35,989 nucleotides of DNA from a virus. Positions 24,041 through 30,450 of the stretch are shown here, piece by piece; within the stretch, counting starts at the first letter, position 1; every line of letters begins with the position of its first letter. The position numbers and the translations under genes were made by a program. The stretch lies in the IMG/VR virus record IMGVR_UViG_3300047546_000408, positions 1 through 35,989 of that record; one strand, given 5' to 3'. A model generated the notes under the pieces. The model saw only the letters and a program-made list of their open reading frames with translations. It did no database searches and had not been told where the DNA came from.

Positions 24041-24064
24041 TCAGTGTGATTGCTCTGCGATATA

Positions 24065-25618
24065 TCAGGCGAAGATGTCGAAGTCAGTCCCGGCCTGTAC
24101 CTGTGCCGGTGGTCTGCCGCCGAGCTGGTGTTGCCTTGTCATGCGGTTGTACTCACCGCCACCCAGCATCAGGTATCCAAACGAGTCGCCGATGTGCGAA
24201 TGCTCGTTCTTGTTTGGCGCGTCCCTGAACCGTTCCTGCCCAGCGCCGATGGCCACCCGCTTGAAGTGGTATCCACCGCCCAGGGCTTTTCTCAGCAGCT
24301 TGCACTTGCGGTTGACGATCAGGCCTGGCTTACCTTGGATTAAGCGCTGCATGGGCGCTGCAGCGGCTTCTCGGCGCACCTTGAAATCGTTGCTGGCAGT
24401 GGGCTGTGCCCGCAGGCCCAGCGTCTTTAAGAAGTCAAACGCCGTGACCTCATAGATCGCATCTCGAGCCATACCTGCCGGGTCGCCCCAGACCAGTACC
24501 TGGTGATTCGGGTAGGCAGCATTCAACTCTGCCAGCAGCTGGTGGCCAAAGCGCTCCAAGCCCATGTCGAAGGTGACGATCTCGTCGTGGATAACCCAGC
24601 GACCGTTCGGCAAACGCTGGCCAATGGTGGCTGCAGGCGTTAAACCAAAGTCCAGCCCGACCTGGATCGGCACGGTCGGATCGACCTCGGTGTCACCTGA
24701 CATGGTGCCGTCCTCATACTCTGGCCAGACGGGGCGACCTTCCTGCACATAGGTGTACTGCCCGCCTGCGTAGCACTTGATCCAGTCAAGGTTCTTGCCC
24801 AGCAGCATTTGCTGGTAGTAGCCACCTGGAAGATTGTTGATGTTCTCTGCACGCGGGTTGACCTTCCACCACTTGCCTGCAGCGAACACATGGTCATTTG
24901 CCTCTGGGTTGTCTGGCAGCTCCTCCGGCACGACATCGATGACCCCGCCTGGTTGCTTCCAGAACTTCCAAGCATATGCGCCGGTCATCTTTTCCTTCTC
25001 GGCCATGTTGTGCCACCAGTGGTCATCATCCATCGGGTTGGTGTCCATCCATATGCCGTGCCAGGTCGCGCCGCCATCCCGCTTGGTCGGGTATCGACCG
25101 ACCCGGTGCGTCAGGCCATCGATGACGGCCTTGGGGAGCTCGCGGGCTTCGTTGACCCATGCGCCGGTGAGCTCAAGCGAGAGCAGCTTTCTAACGTCCT
25201 TGGGCTGGTCGAGCGCCAGAAAGATGACCTCGCAGTCGATACCAGCAGCATCACCCCTTGCTGGCAGTCGGATGTGGTGGGTGATCGGTGGAGTCCACAG
25301 CATCGGGCCGAACGTGGACTCTGGGAACAGATCCAGCCAGGTTTTGATCGTGGTGGTTTTCAGCATGGGGTAGCTGTTCCTGACCACTGCCCAGCGGGTG
25401 TACCGGATGTTGTCGATAGGGGAGGGCTTCTGCTTGATGGCTTTGAGGAAGATTTCTGCAGCACAGGCATATGATTTCCCAGACCCTACGGGGCCCATTA
25501 GGCCACGCGTAAATGCCTTACTGCTAAGAAAATCGAAGATGACGGGACTCTGAGAAAAGTCCAACCGCAAGCCGCCAGCCCCAATCTCCTTGTCGCTTTG
25601 CTCCTTTGTTCGTGCCAT
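24065..25618 (-). CDS. terL: Terminase large subunit
   Basis: A 517-residue packaging ATPase/nuclease. Walker A is GPVGSGKS at residues 42-49. Walker B with catalytic Glu is ELTGAWVNEA near 147-156. Motif III-type DTNP lies in GIWMDTNPMDDDHWW. The nuclease half has GLDFG (~330), WGDPAG (~390) and HSHIGDS (~475), supplying the metal-binding Asp residues of the RNase H-like fold. It docks on the portal and drives DNA into the prohead. Its ATG overlaps the stop of the HNH gene (TAATG), and the ribosome site GAGG lies in that gene's last codons. Confidence 0.97.
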   Translation of the reverse strand: MARTKEQSDKEIGAGGLRLDFSQSPVIFDFLSSKAFTRGLMGPVGSGKSYACAAEIFLKAIKQKPSPIDNIRYTRWAVVRNSYPMLKTTTIKTWLDLFPESTFGPMLWTPPITHHIRLPARGDAAGIDCEVIFLALDQPKDVRKLLSLELTGAWVNEARELPKAVIDGLTHRVGRYPTKRDGGATWHGIWMDTNPMDDDHWWHNMAEKEKMTGAYAWKFWKQPGGVIDVVPEELPDNPEANDHVFAAGKWWKVNPRAENINNLPGGYYQQMLLGKNLDWIKCYAGGQYTYVQEGRPVWPEYEDGTMSGDTEVDPTVPIQVGLDFGLTPAATIGQRLPNGRWVIHDEIVTFDMGLERFGHQLLAELNAAYPNHQVLVWGDPAGMARDAIYEVTAFDFLKTLGLRAQPTASNDFKVRREAAAAPMQRLIQGKPGLIVNRKCKLLRKALGGGYHFKRVAIGAGQERFRDAPNKNEHSHIGDSFGYLMLGGGEYNRMTRQHQLGGRPPAQVQAGTDFDIFA

Positions 25619-26124
25619 TAAACCCTCGCAAACTCTTTGTGATTCTCAAGCATGAACTGCCGCGCCGCAGCCACAGCGTCATCCAGCTCAGAGAACCGAC
25701 CAACGTGATGCCTGACACCGTTGACACGCACCCTAACGCGCCACTTGCCAGATTCGGAATCCCATTGCACGTTTTTGTGACCTGACGTGCTGTGACGCTT
25801 TGCCTTGGCGTTATGCATGTTCTGCGCCCTGGTGGCAGCACGCAAATTCTCAAGTCTGTTGTCAGACCTGTCGCCGTTGATATGGTCAATCTCAGGCGGT
25901 GGCTCCCCGAGATACAGTGCCCAAGCAAGGCGATGAGCCAGCACAGGCTTGTTCTTCAAAGTCAGCTTGATGTAACCGGAGTAATGCACAGATCCGGCTT
26001 CGCGGCCTACGTCACACAGCTTGCGGTTGTTCACCCTTTGGGGGATTTTTTCCCAAAAGAATTTGCCGCTTTCTGGTTCGTATCGAAGGTGCTCCGTGGC
26101 GTATTGGATGATTTCTTTGTCCAT
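25618..26124 (-). CDS. HNH endonuclease with AP2-type DNA-binding domain, between terminase genes
   Basis: A 168-residue protein. The HNH_3-type core is LAHRLAWALYLGEPPPEIDHINGDRSDNRLENLRAAT (residues ~62-98), with DH and N residues intact. It is followed by an AP2-like domain, HSTSGHKNVQWDSESGKWRVRVRVNGVRHHVGRFSELDDAVAAARQFM. This is the build of phage homing endonucleases. It separates terS from terL, a common target site, and is preceded by a 73-base gap with no good ribosome site directly before ATG 26124. Likely a mobile selfish gene rather than part of packaging. Confidence 0.92.
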   Translation of the reverse strand: MDKEIIQYATEHLRYEPESGKFFWEKIPQRVNNRKLCDVGREAGSVHYSGYIKLTLKNKPVLAHRLAWALYLGEPPPEIDHINGDRSDNRLENLRAATRAQNMHNAKAKRHSTSGHKNVQWDSESGKWRVRVRVNGVRHHVGRFSELDDAVAAARQFMLENHKEFARV

Positions 26125-26197
26125 TTACCAATCGTAGGGGCAACCACTGACGACGACAACTGTTCGGTTGACACCTTGCCACGTTTCCTCCAGAGAC

Positions 26198-26620
26198 TCA
26201 TTGCTCGTTTCTTGGCGGTGCTACTACGTTCACATCGATCACAGACGGCTTGTCCGACCCATCGTCCGGGTTGTCCAGCAACCCAGAAGCCTTGGCCAGC
26301 AGACGCAGCACGCCCACCTTGTCGTACAGCTCGATTTCCAAGGTGTTGTTCCCATCCTTGTCCGTCTTGACCGAGATCTTCTTAATCGCCTGCAACGCAT
26401 GTTCTGGGATCTGGTGCGAAGCCTTGACCTTCACATTGCCCATCTCATCCCAGGTCATGATGTCGGTCAGCTTGGTGTTGGCCATGCACAGCAGCGCATA
26501 AGCCACCGCCTCCCGGTTCTCGAGGATGGTTGCAGAGCGCTCCAGCCTTCTCTGCACAGACCTGACCCCGCCCCAGTTGGTCAGGGGAGGGATCACATTG
26601 GTTTGCTTAGGGCGTGCCAT
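26198..26620 (-). CDS. terS: Terminase small subunit
   Basis: A 140-residue protein. N-terminal RPKQTNVIPPLTNWGGVRSVQRRLERS may be a helical DNA-binding part. The C-terminal ELYDKVGVLRLLAKASGLLD matches the helix found in phage small terminase subunits (k...L..lak..Gl...). It would recognise the packaging site and hand DNA to TerL. Its stop overlaps an ATG (ATGA), as in most junctions of this operon, and it starts at the stop of the 88-residue gene. Confidence 0.8.
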   Translation of the reverse strand: MARPKQTNVIPPLTNWGGVRSVQRRLERSATILENREAVAYALLCMANTKLTDIMTWDEMGNVKVKASHQIPEHALQAIKKISVKTDKDGNNTLEIELYDKVGVLRLLAKASGLLDNPDDGSDKPSVIDVNVVAPPRNEQ

Positions 26621-26886
26621 CAGAACGGAATGTCAGAATCATTCTGCGACTGGTACCCATTGGCCTTAGCCTGGTTATGCGCAGACTGTTGGATCGAACA
26701 CGGATCACCAATCTGGCAGCTGTAGAACGTCTGGCCAGTCGCATCCTGTTTTGTCCACGCCTTGAACCAATGCAGCGTGCCATCCGGCAACATAATCCGA
26801 CCATCCAAGTCAGGATCTTTTTTGCCCTCACGCTTTTTCTTGTTCGCAAACAAACTGCCCTGCCCAGGCCGATGCTCAAATGCCAT
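26620..26886 (-). CDS. Small phage protein with SSB-like C-terminal tip
   Basis: 88 residues from ATG 26886 (AAAGG 8 bases upstream; the ATG at 26892 lacks spacing). MAFEHRPGQGSLFANKKKREGKKDPDLDGRIMLPDGTLHWFKAWTKQ is basic then beta-rich, and the C-terminus is NDSDIPF. DDIPF/SDIPF is the conserved tail of bacterial SSB, which docks many repair and replication proteins. A small basic protein with this tail may bind DNA and recruit host SSB-binding proteins, or compete with SSB. I do not see a full OB fold. It precedes terS in a coupled pair. Confidence 0.7.
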   Translation of the reverse strand: MAFEHRPGQGSLFANKKKREGKKDPDLDGRIMLPDGTLHWFKAWTKQDATGQTFYSCQIGDPCSIQQSAHNQAKANGYQSQNDSDIPF

Positions 26887-27329
26887 CTTCATTTCCTTTC
26901 AAGTAATTGGCGGGGTACTCGCTCCACTGGTTCTTTCTCATCGCCGGTGGTGCAGTCCGACTTCCCCAGCATCCGCTTTCCCCCATGAACCGCAAAAACC
27001 CTTTCGGGCAAAATAGTCAGAAAAATTTTGGTGTAGTCCCCGCAACGACAGCGTGAGGGGGAGGGGGGAAAGGTGCCCTTTCGGCAACTGTCTCACCCGC
27101 CGCAGCCAGCCTGACCGTTTGTCCAACCAGCTCGAGCCAGGCCTGCTTCCGACCAGACACGTCAGCTGCCCCCCCGCCTGTCCAGATACCCGACGGACGT
27201 ATGGGTTTTGGACAGACGCATTTAAACGCTCTGTGAGCCGTTTTCACTGTCCACCCATGTCTGCCTATCACCCGACCCCTGATCGCAGCTTGTAGGTACC
27301 TTCTGGCGCGTTTAAACGGCATCAGCATT
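26887..27329 (-). other. 443-base gap without a convincing gene, possible control region
   Basis: This is the only stretch over 300 bases without a gene. It separates the replication block from the packaging/virion block. It holds a perfect 10-bp palindrome CGTTTAAACG at 27309-27318 and a second TTTAAACG copy at 27221-27228, several GTCCA/TGGAC pentamers, and a purine-rich run near 27050-27075. On the - strand CCCGAAAGGG followed by five T (near 27000) is a very short hairpin. A 103-codon open frame at 27017-27328 looks like chance. A late-operon promoter is expected here, but I cannot name a convincing -35/-10 pair. Confidence 0.5.
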
Positions 27330-28271
27330 TCACAGCTGGTCTGCAGATAGCGTCAGCAAGGCCAGTAGCAGCTCCTCGCCGGTCGGTACACCCAATCCTT
27401 CCGCTTGCTGTTTGGACAACAGCGTTTGACAGGTTGCGCATAACTCATTGTCAGTTATACCACTGTCAATTAATTTCATTGTCAGTTCATTGTTTAAAGT
27501 TACTTTTAATTCTCTTTCAATTATCTTGTTAAATAACCTTCTATTACCTTCTACTTCGATCTTCTGGGCAACCTCCTGACGTTGCCTATGATGTTGCCTA
27601 TGAGAGCCCTTTTGGTTGCCTATGGAAGCCTCCTCATTGGCTACCTCTTGGTGTTGCCTATGGACTGTCTTTTTGTTGCCCATGATTTCCCCTATTGGTC
27701 TTGGTTGAGAGTGTTTGATGTTCCCGTTCATGTTCAGTCCTGACAACATTTCAGCCAGTCTGATCTTGTTGGCGCGGATCTGTTCTGGGCTCAGGTCTGG
27801 CAGTCCATCTGCTGCCAGCTTGGCATCGTTCTGTTTCATGGTTGGCGACCTTGTATCCTCAATGCTGCTGGTGATGGCCACGGCATCCTCGGCTGTGACG
27901 CTGGGATCGAAAATGACCTGCAAGGTGTTTGACCGTTCGCCCCTGAATCCCTTGCTGGCAATGGTGACGTACCCCAAGTCTCTGAGCTTGGTCAGCTGCC
28001 TGGTGATCGACTGCCGACTGACCTTGAAGTCCTGAGCGAGCCGCTTCTGGCTGACCCAGGTGATGCCAGCCCGGTTGGTGTAACTGCACAGGGCCAGCAA
28101 AACCTTCAGCATCCCGTGCGTGATGGCAGGGTCGTGGATTGCTCGAGCCGGAATCACCGCGTACTTCTTCTGGAACGGCTGCTCCTCCTTTTCCCTGACC
28201 TTGGGCTTTTTGGGTAGCTTGAAGTCCACGACGTTTGAGGGCAGGGCGCTTATTGCTTTGGCCTGCCTCAT
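27330..28271 (-). CDS. Replication initiator (lambda O-like), winged-helix N-terminus
   Basis: A 313-residue protein. Residues ~35-120 form the winged-helix/HTH: FQKKYAVIPARAIHDPAITHGMLKVLLALCSY, then WVSQKRLAQDFKVSRQSITRQLTKLRDLGYV. This is the typical N-terminal domain of phage O-type replication proteins. Residues ~205-245 are low-complexity His/Gln/Arg/Glu-rich and coincide with DNA repeats (see iteron entry). The C-terminus is helical. It starts in an ATGA overlap with the 66-residue gene. As in lambda O, the initiator would bind iterons inside its own gene. No helicase or loader gene is recognisable, so host helicase would be recruited. A pure transcription regulator is the alternative. 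Confidence 0.75.
   Translation of the reverse strand: MRQAKAISALPSNVVDFKLPKKPKVREKEEQPFQKKYAVIPARAIHDPAITHGMLKVLLALCSYTNRAGITWVSQKRLAQDFKVSRQSITRQLTKLRDLGYVTIASKGFRGERSNTLQVIFDPSVTAEDAVAITSSIEDTRSPTMKQNDAKLAADGLPDLSPEQIRANKIRLAEMLSGLNMNGNIKHSQPRPIGEIMGNKKTVHRQHQEVANEEASIGNQKGSHRQHHRQRQEVAQKIEVEGNRRLFNKIIERELKVTLNNELTMKLIDSGITDNELCATCQTLLSKQQAEGLGVPTGEELLLALLTLSADQL
27440..27560. other. AT-rich tract next to iterons, putative DNA unwinding element
   Basis: About 120 bases, clearly richer in A/T than the rest of the genome (ACTTTTAATTCTCTTTCAAT and similar). It contains two copies of TCATTGTCAGTT (27445-27456 and 27476-27487, 31 bases apart) and a related CACTGTCAATT between them. It flanks the iteron cluster inside the initiator gene, the arrangement of the lambda origin. 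Confidence 0.6.
27581..27684. repeat. Iteron cluster (putative replication origin) inside the initiator gene
   Basis: Direct repeats of GTTGCCTATG (+ strand) at 27581-27590, 27593-27602, 27615-27624 and 27653-27662, plus GTTGCCCATG at 27675-27684. A degenerate copy (ATTGGCTACC) lies at 27636-27645, and an inverted GGGCAACC near 27566. Starts are 12, 22, ~21, ~17 and 22 bases apart, close to whole or half helical steps. The encoded protein there is a run of H-R-Q-H/Q-E-V units, so the DNA repeat rather than protein function seems conserved. Confidence 0.75.
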
Positions 28272-28468
28272 AGGTCTGGGTCAATCCAAAACCCAGCATG
28301 AAAGATCAGCGGGATAGGATCATATTCATCGCCTTCAGCCTCCATTAACTGCTTTTGTAGACCTATGCACTTCTCATGCAGCTCCAGCACCTTGGCGTAA
28401 AGCTCTTTGCCTTCCTCTTGGTACTTGTTATGCAACCTTTTCAGATCGTTAATCTCTTTCGGTGTCAT
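28268..28468 (-). CDS. Small charged helical protein, unknown
   Basis: A 66-residue protein (MTPKEINDLKRLHNKYQEEGKEL), largely one charged helix followed by a short segment GDEYDPIPLIFHAGFWIDPDL. It has ATGA overlaps with the genes on both sides, so it is translated with the initiator gene. Not recognised. Confidence 0.65.
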   Translation of the reverse strand: MTPKEINDLKRLHNKYQEEGKELYAKVLELHEKCIGLQKQLMEAEGDEYDPIPLIFHAGFWIDPDL

Positions 28469-28812
28469 GTATTTTTCTCCTTCAACGCCCGTTCTACTGC
28501 CGCGCCATAAAACACCCAGTCAGCTGACGCGCAACCAGCCTCAACGGCAATATTGGCGTGCTCCTGCTCTGTCAGCCCTTGCCATTCGCGCTGTGGTGGG
28601 GCGGTGTAAAAAGCCTCCTCTGTCCATGTTTCTGTTCCGTCTGCATGAACTTTAACCAGCGTTCTAATAAATCCTGTTGGCACTGGTTCAGCTGCGCTTA
28701 GTTTGTAGCGGAGTGCGACCGCAAGTTCTGTACGAGACTCAGGCCAAGATGGGCCGGGATATTCCAGAACCTTCAGCACCTGCTGCGCTTCCTCTCTGGT
28801 CAAAGTAATCAT
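28465..28812 (-). CDS. Conserved early phage protein, unknown function
   Basis: A 115-residue protein. The N-terminal MITLTREEAQQVLKVLEYPGPSWPES is followed by WQGLTEQEHANIAVEAGCASADWVFYGAAVERALKEKN. The pattern W..LT..E...i....g......ar.iE..LkekN is common in small phage early proteins of unknown role. It has ATGA overlaps at both ends. Residues 35-45 (YKLSAAEPVP) form a linker. Confidence 0.65.
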   Translation of the reverse strand: MITLTREEAQQVLKVLEYPGPSWPESRTELAVALRYKLSAAEPVPTGFIRTLVKVHADGTETWTEEAFYTAPPQREWQGLTEQEHANIAVEAGCASADWVFYGAAVERALKEKNT

Positions 28813-28952
28813 GCTGTCCCCCGCGATCTGTAAATGCTCACCGTCTTGCGCTCAACGCAGCACTGACAGACCCACCTGGCCGTGCTCCTGAGCCGCCTAA
28901 ACTCACCGCCTGCAAGCTCTCTAACGGCCTGACAGCTGGTGCAAAACCTCAC
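28809..28952 (-). CDS. Zinc-ribbon-like mini protein
   Basis: A 47-residue frame from GTG 28952 (overlapping the TGA of the TM peptide). VRFCTSCQAVRELAGGEFRR, then RWVCQCCVERK, has a CxxC...CxxC arrangement that could bind one zinc. A longer version from ATG 29075 exists but would read through the out-of-frame TM peptide. The CTSC...W.C..CVERK pattern matches the 71-residue protein at 29595-29810, so the two may be paralogues. Start uncertain. Confidence 0.55.
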   Translation of the reverse strand: MRFCTSCQAVRELAGGEFRRLRSTARWVCQCCVERKTVSIYRSRGTA

Positions 28953-29059
28953 TCCCAGATGTCTATGACCATTGCCAGGAAGGCCGCAAAGCCCGCCATC
29001 ATCACCAGAATCCCGCACAGCATCGCCACCACGCCTGCGATCATCATGTAATTGCCCAT
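28949..29059 (-). CDS. 36-residue membrane peptide
   Basis: ATG 29059 is preceded by AAAGGAG with 6 bases spacing, one of the best ribosome sites here. The product MGNYMMIAGVVAMLCGILVM and onward is almost entirely one TM segment ending IDIWE. The stop overlaps the next GTG. Too small for family assignment. Confidence 0.6.
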   Translation of the reverse strand: MGNYMMIAGVVAMLCGILVMMAGFAAFLAMVIDIWE

Positions 29060-29071
29060 CGGTGACTCCTT

Positions 29072-29329
29072 TCATTTTTTGTATCTCCTCACCATCTCGT
29101 TGCGCAGCTTGGTTCTCGCTTCCGTGCCGCGCTCTTTTTCAATCCCGTTCAGGTAGTCCAGCTTGCTGATACGGGGCTTTCTGGCTTTGTCAGGAAGGCT
29201 CAGAGCCCACCTGACTTCGCACTCATGCCGCCATGCCTCGCTGTGCGTACAAACCTGCACGCCGTCGAGCTCCACCGTCTGCGGCGACCAATGGCTGCGG
29301 TTGCAGATTGGACAATACTCACAGACCAA
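29072..29329 (-). CDS. DUF7696-like Cys/His small protein
   Basis: An 85-residue protein from TTG 29329, starting with a CxxC...H Cys/His cluster (CEYCPICNRSHW) and continuing RHECEVRWALSLPDKARKPRISKLDYLNGIEKERGTEARTKLRNEM. The R.ECE.R..L.Lp....R...L..i...RG......L...m pattern is typical of small phage/prophage proteins (DUF7696). The N-terminal Cys/His cluster may bind zinc. The TTG start is weak, but no better one exists. Confidence 0.65.
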   Translation of the reverse strand: MVCEYCPICNRSHWSPQTVELDGVQVCTHSEAWRHECEVRWALSLPDKARKPRISKLDYLNGIEKERGTEARTKLRNEMVRRYKK

Positions 29330-29435
29330 GGAAGCGCCTGTGATAACGACGCGCAGCTTTCATTGCTGCGATGACACCGAGGCCGCTGCACTTCCACAGC
29401 CAGAAGCAGCGCCAGAACTTGCGTACCTTGGTCAT
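29319..29435 (-). CDS. 38-residue basic peptide
   Basis: ATG 29435 overlaps the stop of the 63-residue gene (ATGA). The product MTKVRKFWRCFWLWKCSGLG and onward is rich in Trp, Arg and Lys, and ends inside the next gene's start. It fills an otherwise empty 103-base gap in an operon where every junction overlaps, which supports it. Function unknown. Confidence 0.5.
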   Translation of the reverse strand: MTKVRKFWRCFWLWKCSGLGVIAAMKAARRYHRRFLGL

Positions 29436-29623
29436 TTGACGCGCCTCATTTTCTTGGCCTGCTCGTCCTCGATCATCTGCTTGCGGATGCGCTTGAACTT
29501 TTCAGCCAGATCCATTGCGGTGCCGCCAGGCTTGTACTTCCATTCGGGATTCCACACGCTGGGCGTGGTGTCTTTCTTCGGTTTCTTCACTTGCTCAGGT
29601 GCCAACTTCAGTTTTGGTTGCAT
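29432..29623 (-). CDS. Small basic protein, unknown
   Basis: 63 residues from ATG 29623 (AAAGGAG with 5 bases spacing; an upstream in-frame ATG at 29674 has no such site). MQPKLKLAPEQVKKPKKDTTPSVWNPEWKYK, then MDLAEKFKRIRKQMIEDEQAKKM. Lys-rich, partly helical. Not recognised. Confidence 0.65.
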   Translation of the reverse strand: MQPKLKLAPEQVKKPKKDTTPSVWNPEWKYKPGGTAMDLAEKFKRIRKQMIEDEQAKKMRRVK

Positions 29624-29810
29624 TGTTTCTCCTTTCCACGCACCAGCTGCAAAACCACCGCTGGCGCAGCCCATCTTCTGATTTAACGTACTGACCGTCC
29701 TTCCTGTACCGGCTCTGGCGGCAGCTGTTGCACCACTTGGCCGACAGGGCAGAAGTCAGAATCGTGCTGTGTACCCATGATCTCAGCGCTTGTTGTCCAC
29801 GATTCGCCAT
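29595..29810 (-). CDS. Zinc-ribbon-like small protein
   Basis: 71 residues from ATG 29810 (AGGGG about 8 bases upstream). WCNSCRQSRYRKDG, then RQRWFCSWCVERRNN, gives CxxC...CxxC, a probable single zinc ribbon. It resembles the 47-residue protein at 28809-28952. It may be a small DNA/RNA-binding or antitermination-type protein; no direct evidence. It overlaps both neighbours by 28-29 bases. Confidence 0.6.
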   Translation of the reverse strand: MANRGQQALRSWVHSTILTSALSAKWCNSCRQSRYRKDGQYVKSEDGLRQRWFCSWCVERRNNATKTEVGT

Positions 29811-30133
29811 AGGTTGATCCCCTTTCCCGATCTATCTTCCCGCTCCTGCCGCTGCATCTGCAGCAGGCTGCGTCTTGTCATCTTCTTGAGCACGCCGTAC
29901 AGCGCCTCGTAACCCACCGCATGGCCTTGCAGGATCAGCTCCTCATGCAGCTGCACCGTGGTCATGGGGCCGAAGTCCACCAGGATCTCCACGATGGCCT
30001 CGCGCACCTCTGACTTCTCCTGCTGCCCCTTGTTGTAATGACCAAGCCCAACCCGAATGACCTGACGGCCTTCGGCTGGTGCCAGCGTGACCTTCTCGCC
30101 TGCCAGCTGCCTGACGACGAGATCCCAGTTCAT
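29783..30133 (-). CDS. Winged-helix DNA-binding protein
   Basis: 116 residues from ATG 30133 (ATGA overlap with the nuclease stop; the longer frame from 30265 lies inside the nuclease gene). MNWDLVVRQLAGEKVTLAP is followed by a wHTH-like domain, SEVREAIVEILVDFGPMTTVQLHEELILQGHAVGYEALYGVLKKMTRRSLL, then WRIVDNKR. Likely a regulator or replication accessory of the early leftward operon. Confidence 0.65.
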   Translation of the reverse strand: MNWDLVVRQLAGEKVTLAPAEGRQVIRVGLGHYNKGQQEKSEVREAIVEILVDFGPMTTVQLHEELILQGHAVGYEALYGVLKKMTRRSLLQMQRQEREDRSGKGINLWRIVDNKR

Positions 30134-30450
30134 TTGAGCTGGTCGCGCATCATTGGAATGAAATGCTCGAGGCGCAGGCACACTCGCCAAGGCTGCCCAT
30201 TGCGCCTGTACATCAGCACCGGCACTTCGCCGGGTGACGCGCAGGCCTCGACTTGTTCGCTCCATTGGTCAATCCTCAATGTCTCCTGACGCTTCACCTC
30301 AATGCGGAACTGGGCGACCGTCAGATCATCTGCCCCGTCACGTGCCTGACCCAGATTGCGCTTGACCACAAAACCCAAGTGCTCAGAGAGCAGGGCGGCA
30401 AGCTCACGTTCGCCAGCGGCTCCCTTGTTACGTTTGCCTCGTCCGTTCAT
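30130..30450 (-). CDS. PD-(D/E)XK nuclease, Holliday junction resolvase-like
   Basis: A 106-residue protein. GERE (E14), DGADDL (D41/D42) and IEVK (E51-x-K53) form the PD-(D/E)XK active site, with an N-terminal KRNKGAAGERELAALL helix. This is the build of small phage endonucleases related to archaeal/phage junction resolvases. It could resolve recombination intermediates made by the RecT/YqaJ pair, or trim branched replication DNA before packaging. Its ATG overlaps the stop of the frame at 30447-31322 (ATGA), not the methyltransferase stop. Confidence 0.8.
   Translation of the reverse strand: MNGRGKRNKGAAGERELAALLSEHLGFVVKRNLGQARDGADDLTVAQFRIEVKRQETLRIDQWSEQVEACASPGEVPVLMYRRNGQPWRVCLRLEHFIPMMRDQLK

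Noticed and set aside
26031-26201. 56-codon frame starting in an ATGA overlap with the terS stop
   Set aside because: It overlaps the HNH gene heavily and the product (Lys/Ser/Thr-rich) has no recognisable features; the start overlap may be a relic of the junction before the HNH gene arrived.
27017-27328. 103-codon open frame on the - strand in the large gap
   Set aside because: No ribosome site; the product is rich in Arg/Gly/Pro with no domain, and it covers palindromes and a homopurine run. Better read as non-coding.
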